Shown piece by piece: positions 5,489 through 8,268 of a stretch of 8,268 nucleotides of DNA. This stretch comes from Veillonellaceae bacterium SB90 (GTDB lineage: Bacteria > Bacillota > Negativicutes > Selenomonadales > Selenomonadaceae). The stretch lies in NCBI GenBank assembly GCA_902364065.1, contig CABJCJ010000030.1:20446-28713 (forward strand), given 5' to 3'. A model generated the notes under the pieces. That model was not told the DNA's origin. It did not search any database and worked only from the letters and a program-made list of their open reading frames with translations. The position numbers and the translations under genes were made by a program. The first letter of the stretch is position 1, and the number at the start of each line of letters is the position of its first letter.

Positions 5489-5911
5489 ATGGCAAAGGCA
5501 CAAAAGGTACAGATGGAATGGCAGGGCCTGCAGGTCGGCATGACCGGCAGGGCTGAGGAGCAGGTAACGGAGGCGAATCTCGCCAAGACGCTCGGCAGCG
5601 GCAGCCTGCCGGTCTACGGCACACCGGCCATGAGCTGCCTCATGGAGCGTGCGGCCGCAGAGCTTTTGGAATCGCATGTCCCTGCCGGCTGGACGACGGT
5701 CGGGACCTCCATGGCCATCGAGCATCGGGCACCATCGCCCCTGGGTGCTGAGATCCGGGCGGAAGCCGAGGTCACGGCCGTGGAGGGACGCAAGGTCTGC
5801 TTTGCCGTGCGGGCCTTTGCAGGCACGCAGGAAATCGGCTCGGGGACCCATGAACGCTTTGCGGTAAACGCCGAACGCTTCATGGCGAAGGCCTGCTCGC
5901 TTCCCGTTTGA
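5489..5911 (+). CDS. Hotdog-fold acyl-CoA thioesterase, FlK (fluoroacetyl-CoA thioesterase) type
   Basis: Predicted to hydrolyse a short acyl-CoA thioester in the cytoplasm. The 140-residue protein matches the FlK-like family in size and signature: GTPAMSCLMERAA, TTVGTSMAIEHRAPSPLG and GSGTHERFAVNAERF. The presumed catalytic set T45, E53, H79 has the same spacing (8 and 26) as the T42/E50/H76 triad I recall for Streptomyces FlK, and G72 falls at the FlK G69 position. The start at 5489 is preferred because AGGAG (5477-5481) is 7 nt ahead; the ATG at 5483, overlapping the LysR stop, would be only 1 nt from it. It lies directly downstream of and coupled to the LysR gene. True fluoroacetate resistance is unlikely in most hosts, so the natural substrate is unknown. 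No clear terminator follows. Confidence 0.85.
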   Translation: MAKAQKVQMEWQGLQVGMTGRAEEQVTEANLAKTLGSGSLPVYGTPAMSCLMERAAAELLESHVPAGWTTVGTSMAIEHRAPSPLGAEIRAEAEVTAVEGRKVCFAVRAFAGTQEIGSGTHERFAVNAERFMAKACSLPV

Positions 5912-5966
5912 ACAGGCCGTGCGGTGAGTTAAAAATACAATTAGATTTACTGGAAAACTCTTTTCT

Positions 5967-5994
5967 TTGCAGGATGCACGGTATATAGTAGAAT
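5967..5994 (+). promoter_or_regulatory. Candidate promoter for the two-component operon
   Basis: TTGCAG (5967-5972) and TAGAAT (5989-5994) are 16 nt apart (17 if TTTGCA is taken as -35). This lies about 75 nt before the response regulator and after the thioesterase stop, suggesting a separate transcription unit. Confidence 0.45.
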
Positions 5995-6021
5995 TATCTT
6001 TGTTCAATTCAGCAATCAGAC

Positions 6022-6049
6022 TGCGTTGTGTCTGCTTCGTTACAACGCA
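6022..6049 (+). repeat. Inverted repeat in the response-regulator leader
   Basis: TGCGTTGT (6022-6029) and ACAACGCA (6042-6049) form a perfect 8-bp stem, plus a possible G-U pair, around a loop of about 10-12 nt. The stem ends 5 nt before AGGAGG. In RNA it would sit next to the ribosome binding site without covering it. In DNA it could be an operator. There is no U-tract, so it is not an intrinsic terminator. Confidence 0.55.
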
Positions 6050-6067
6050 CATTCAGGAGGGGACGAT

Positions 6068-6760
6068 ATGGATAAACCGGTACGTATTTTTATCGTGGAA
6101 GATGAACCGCGCATTGCGCGTTTCCTGCAGATCGAGCTCGACCATGAAGGCTTTGAGACGGCGATTGAGAGCAATGGCACGCGTGCTTTTGAGCGCATCA
6201 TGCAGGAGAATTACGACCTTGTTTTGCTCGATGTCATGCTGCCCGGCATGGATGGCATGACCATCTGCAAGAAGGTTCGTGAAGTCACGGATATCCCCAT
6301 CATCATGCTGACGGCCCGTGACGATGTCGAAGACAAGGTCGCCGGCCTGGATCTCGGTGCCGATGATTACATCACGAAGCCGTTTGCGATGGAAGAGCTC
6401 CTGGCGCGCATCCGCAACGCCCTGCGCAAGCATACGGCCGTGAAATCGGAACCGCCGATTGAAGAATGCCTGCGCGTCAAGGATCTTGCGATGTATCCGC
6501 GCCGCTATGAGGTGGAGGTCGGCGGGGAGCCGGTCCATCTGACGAAAAAGGAGTATTCGCTGCTTGAATATCTGCTCCGCAACAAGCGCACGGTCCTGAC
6601 GCGCGATCAGATCCTGCAGGAAGTATGGGGCTATGACTACAGCGGCGATACGAATGTCGTGGATGTCTATATCCGTTACCTGCGCGCCAAGCTTGACGAT
6701 CGTTTCCATGAGAAGTTCATCTACACCATCCGGGGCGTAGGATATGCCATTAAAGAATAA
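6068..6760 (+). CDS. OmpR/PhoB-family response regulator
   Basis: Cytoplasmic transcription factor switched by phosphorylation from the kinase encoded just downstream. It has 230 residues. The receiver domain (about 1-120) shows acidic residues E11 and D12, phospho-acceptor D55 in LVLLDVMLPGMDG, T82 in IIMLTARDD and K104 in YITKPF. The OmpR winged-helix DNA-binding domain (about 132-229) shows VHLTKKEYSLLEYLL, VLTRDQILQEVWGYDY, NVVDVYIRYLRAKLD and YTIRGVGYAI. The start at 6068 is set by AGGAGG (6055-6060) 7 nt ahead; an upstream in-frame TTG at 6026 would add 14 unrelated residues and falls in the leader hairpin. Its 3' end overlaps the kinase gene by 17 bp. It resembles ArlR/CssR-type regulators, but the specific stimulus cannot be assigned. 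Confidence 0.95.
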   Translation: MDKPVRIFIVEDEPRIARFLQIELDHEGFETAIESNGTRAFERIMQENYDLVLLDVMLPGMDGMTICKKVREVTDIPIIMLTARDDVEDKVAGLDLGADDYITKPFAMEELLARIRNALRKHTAVKSEPPIEECLRVKDLAMYPRRYEVEVGGEPVHLTKKEYSLLEYLLRNKRTVLTRDQILQEVWGYDYSGDTNVVDVYIRYLRAKLDDRFHEKFIYTIRGVGYAIKE

Positions 6761-8222
6761 GCATCGCCTCAAATGGGGCCGTCTGTGCCGGTTCCTGACG
6801 CAGACCAAGATCTCGACGAAGATCACGTGCCTCTATGCGGCCATCCTGTTCGTCATCCTGATTTTCACGAGCGCCATCATGGGCGTGGGCGTCTATGCCT
6901 CGTTTTACCACCAGGCAGAGACAGAAATCGACATCAGTATGGAGCATATCCAGAAGCGCCTGTCGGACGGGGAGCACCTCGCGGGTATCCTGAACAGCGA
7001 GAATTTCGTCCTGCCGGGCGTCATCCTCATGGTCACGGATATCACGGGACAGGAAATCTACAAAAACGACGTGCATTACCCGTCGCTCGATGTTATTGAA
7101 TCCCACCGCGTGGAGAATCCTCCCTTCTGGGCCAACAAGTCCATGGAAGTCTCGGAGCTTGACCGGTTTTCTCTCTATCATGCCACGATGAACATCATGG
7201 ACAACGGGCAGATTTATCAGCTCCATTTCTTCCGGACCATCACGGCGGAACAGGGATTCCTGGAGCATTTGCAGCGCGTCCTGTTCATCATCACGATCAT
7301 CGGCTTCCTGATTGCGCTGCTGGCCGGATATTTCCTGAGCAGCCGCATCCTGAAGCCCATACGCATCCTCACGCAGACGGCTCGCAAGATCGAGGTGGAG
7401 CGCATGGACCGGCGCATCGAAGTGCCGCCTGTACACGATGAGCTTTCAGAACTGGCGACGACTTTCAATCACATGCTCGACCGCCTTGAAGCAGGCTTCC
7501 AGCAGCAGCAGCGTTTTGTCTCCGACGCTTCGCATGAACTGCGTACGCCTGTGACGGTCATCCTGGGATACTCGGATCTCCTGTCGCGCTGGGGCAGCTC
7601 CGACAAGAAGATCCTGGAAGAAGGCATCAATTCCATCCGCACGGAAGCCGAGGATATGCAGCAGCTCATCGAAAAACTGCTGTTCCTCGCGCGGGCCGAC
7701 CAGAAGCGACAGGTCATCCACAAGGAATATCTCGAGCTTTCCGAGCTTGTGGAGGATGCCGTCCGCAAGATGAAGTTTGCTGCGGGCAGGCATAGCCTGA
7801 CCCTGGGCGAGAACGATGAGGGCTGTATCTTTGCCGATCCCGTCACCATGCGCCAGATGATCCGCATCTTTTTGGAGAATGCCGTCAAGTACACGCCAGA
7901 GGGCGGCCATATCACGGTGGCATCGAAGCGCAATGATGCGAAAAAGGCCATGCAGGTCGAGATTGCCGATGACGGTATCGGCATTTCGCCGGAGGACCAG
8001 GATAAGATTTTCGACCGGTTCTACCGCGCGGACCCCTCGCGCACGAAAGATGTGGGCAGCGTGGGCGGTACGGGTCTGGGTCTTTCGATTGCCCGCTGGA
8101 TCGCCGATCAGCATGATATCACGATTGATCTCGTCAGCAAGCTCGGTGAAGGCTCGACGTTCATTTTGACCATTCCGCTGGCTGAGAAGGATGAGAAATC
8201 CGATGATTTAACAATAGGATAA
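6744..8222 (+). CDS. Membrane sensor histidine kinase (HAMP, HisKA, HATPase_c)
   Basis: Senses an unknown signal at the cytoplasmic membrane and phosphorylates the upstream response regulator. It has 492 residues. A first membrane helix lies at about 26-50 and an extracytoplasmic sensor region of about 125 residues at 51-176. A second membrane helix at about 178-200 leads into a HAMP linker (SSRILKPIRILTQTARKIE, about 199-252). The dimerisation/phospho-acceptor helix FVSDASHELRTPVTVI has H264. The ATP-binding domain shows the N box FLENAVKYTPEGG (N379), G1 box DDGIGI (D409), F box FDRFYRAD and G2 box GGTGLGLSIA. All catalytic boxes are intact. The ATG at 6744 overlaps the regulator gene, indicating coupled translation. 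The N-terminal 25 residues are basic and cytoplasmic. The sensor region has no domain I recognise with confidence; overall it is ArlS-like. Confidence 0.95.
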   Translation: MPLKNKHRLKWGRLCRFLTQTKISTKITCLYAAILFVILIFTSAIMGVGVYASFYHQAETEIDISMEHIQKRLSDGEHLAGILNSENFVLPGVILMVTDITGQEIYKNDVHYPSLDVIESHRVENPPFWANKSMEVSELDRFSLYHATMNIMDNGQIYQLHFFRTITAEQGFLEHLQRVLFIITIIGFLIALLAGYFLSSRILKPIRILTQTARKIEVERMDRRIEVPPVHDELSELATTFNHMLDRLEAGFQQQQRFVSDASHELRTPVTVILGYSDLLSRWGSSDKKILEEGINSIRTEAEDMQQLIEKLLFLARADQKRQVIHKEYLELSELVEDAVRKMKFAAGRHSLTLGENDEGCIFADPVTMRQMIRIFLENAVKYTPEGGHITVASKRNDAKKAMQVEIADDGIGISPEDQDKIFDRFYRADPSRTKDVGSVGGTGLGLSIARWIADQHDITIDLVSKLGEGSTFILTIPLAEKDEKSDDLTIG

Positions 8223-8226
8223 CCAC

Positions 8227-8268
8227 AAAAAAGGGGCTGTGACAAAATGTAAAATCATTTTGTCCACA
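8227..8268. terminator. Strong terminator hairpin after the sensor kinase, truncated by the window end
   Basis: Five nt after the kinase stop an A-run and GGGGCTGT lead into GACAAAATG (8241-8249). This pairs perfectly with CATTTTGTC (8256-8264) around TAAAAT. TGT (8238-8240) pairs with ACA (8266-8268) past one bulged C. The left arm AAAAAAGGGGC (8227-8237) still lacks its partner, which would lie just outside the window as GCCCC plus a T-run. The A-run on the left would also serve a convergent gene, so it is probably bidirectional. Confidence 0.7.

Noticed and set aside
4542..5624. Long minus-strand open frame of about 360 codons opposite the LysR gene
   Set aside because: It is the antisense of a clear LysR protein in GC-rich codons. 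Its translation is rich in H, R and D with no recognisable domain.
5912..5960. Terminator after the thioesterase
   Set aside because: Only a 3-bp CCG/CGG stem and a weak GAAAA/TTTTC pairing are visible, too weak to call.
6053..6826. Minus-strand open frame opposite the response regulator
   Set aside because: Antisense shadow of a well-supported OmpR-family gene; no ribosome binding site or domain.
7501..7512. Short CAG repeat
   Set aside because: It is simply four glutamine codons in the linker before the kinase phospho-acceptor helix.
7446..8114. Minus-strand open frame opposite the sensor kinase
   Set aside because: Antisense shadow created by GC-rich third positions; the kinase catalytic boxes are on the plus strand.

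Overview
The window reads as chromosomal DNA of a moderately GC-rich Firmicute-type bacterium. Strong AGGAGG-like ribosome binding sites, sigma-A style promoters, an OmpR/sensor kinase pair and the style of GluRS and DhaL would suit a member of the Negativicutes (Selenomonas/Mitsuokella/Megasphaera-like). That placement is an impression from protein style and was not checked by any search. Genes are GC-rich with GC-rich third positions, and the spacers around 2256-2411 and 4255-4560 are strongly AT-rich.

Layout. (1) 37-2255, minus strand: glutamyl-tRNA synthetase (gltX) lies downstream of a solitary dihydroxyacetone kinase ADP-binding subunit (dhaL). A rho-independent terminator and a separate gltX promoter lie between them, so they are two transcription units. 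(2) About 2331-4323, minus strand: a complete IS607-family insertion sequence. It carries a serine-recombinase TnpA and an overlapping 418-residue TnpB, with a large AT-rich palindrome just inside each end and a structured tnpB 3' region that probably encodes the TnpB guide (omega/re) RNA. (3) 4324-4595: an AT-rich spacer with a good plus-strand promoter. (4) 4596-5911, plus strand: a LysR-type regulator coupled to a small hotdog-fold thioesterase of the fluoroacetyl-CoA thioesterase (FlK) type. (5) 6068-8222, plus strand: an OmpR-family response regulator overlapping its membrane sensor kinase. Their own promoter and a 5'-UTR hairpin lie in front, and the first arm of a strong terminator is cut by the window end.

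How it fits together. The insertion sequence sits between dhaL (leftward) and the LysR regulator (rightward), so it may have split an ancestral divergent promoter region. The most notable item is the TnpB. The canonical RuvC-II glutamate position is a glycine (G287), a glutamate pair appears 46-47 residues later (E333/E334), and the usual four-cysteine zinc finger is absent. This resembles the rearranged catalytic site described for Fanzor proteins and a subset of TnpBs. The remaining genes are ordinary housekeeping, signalling or metabolic genes. I see no CRISPR array, tRNA, rRNA or prophage.
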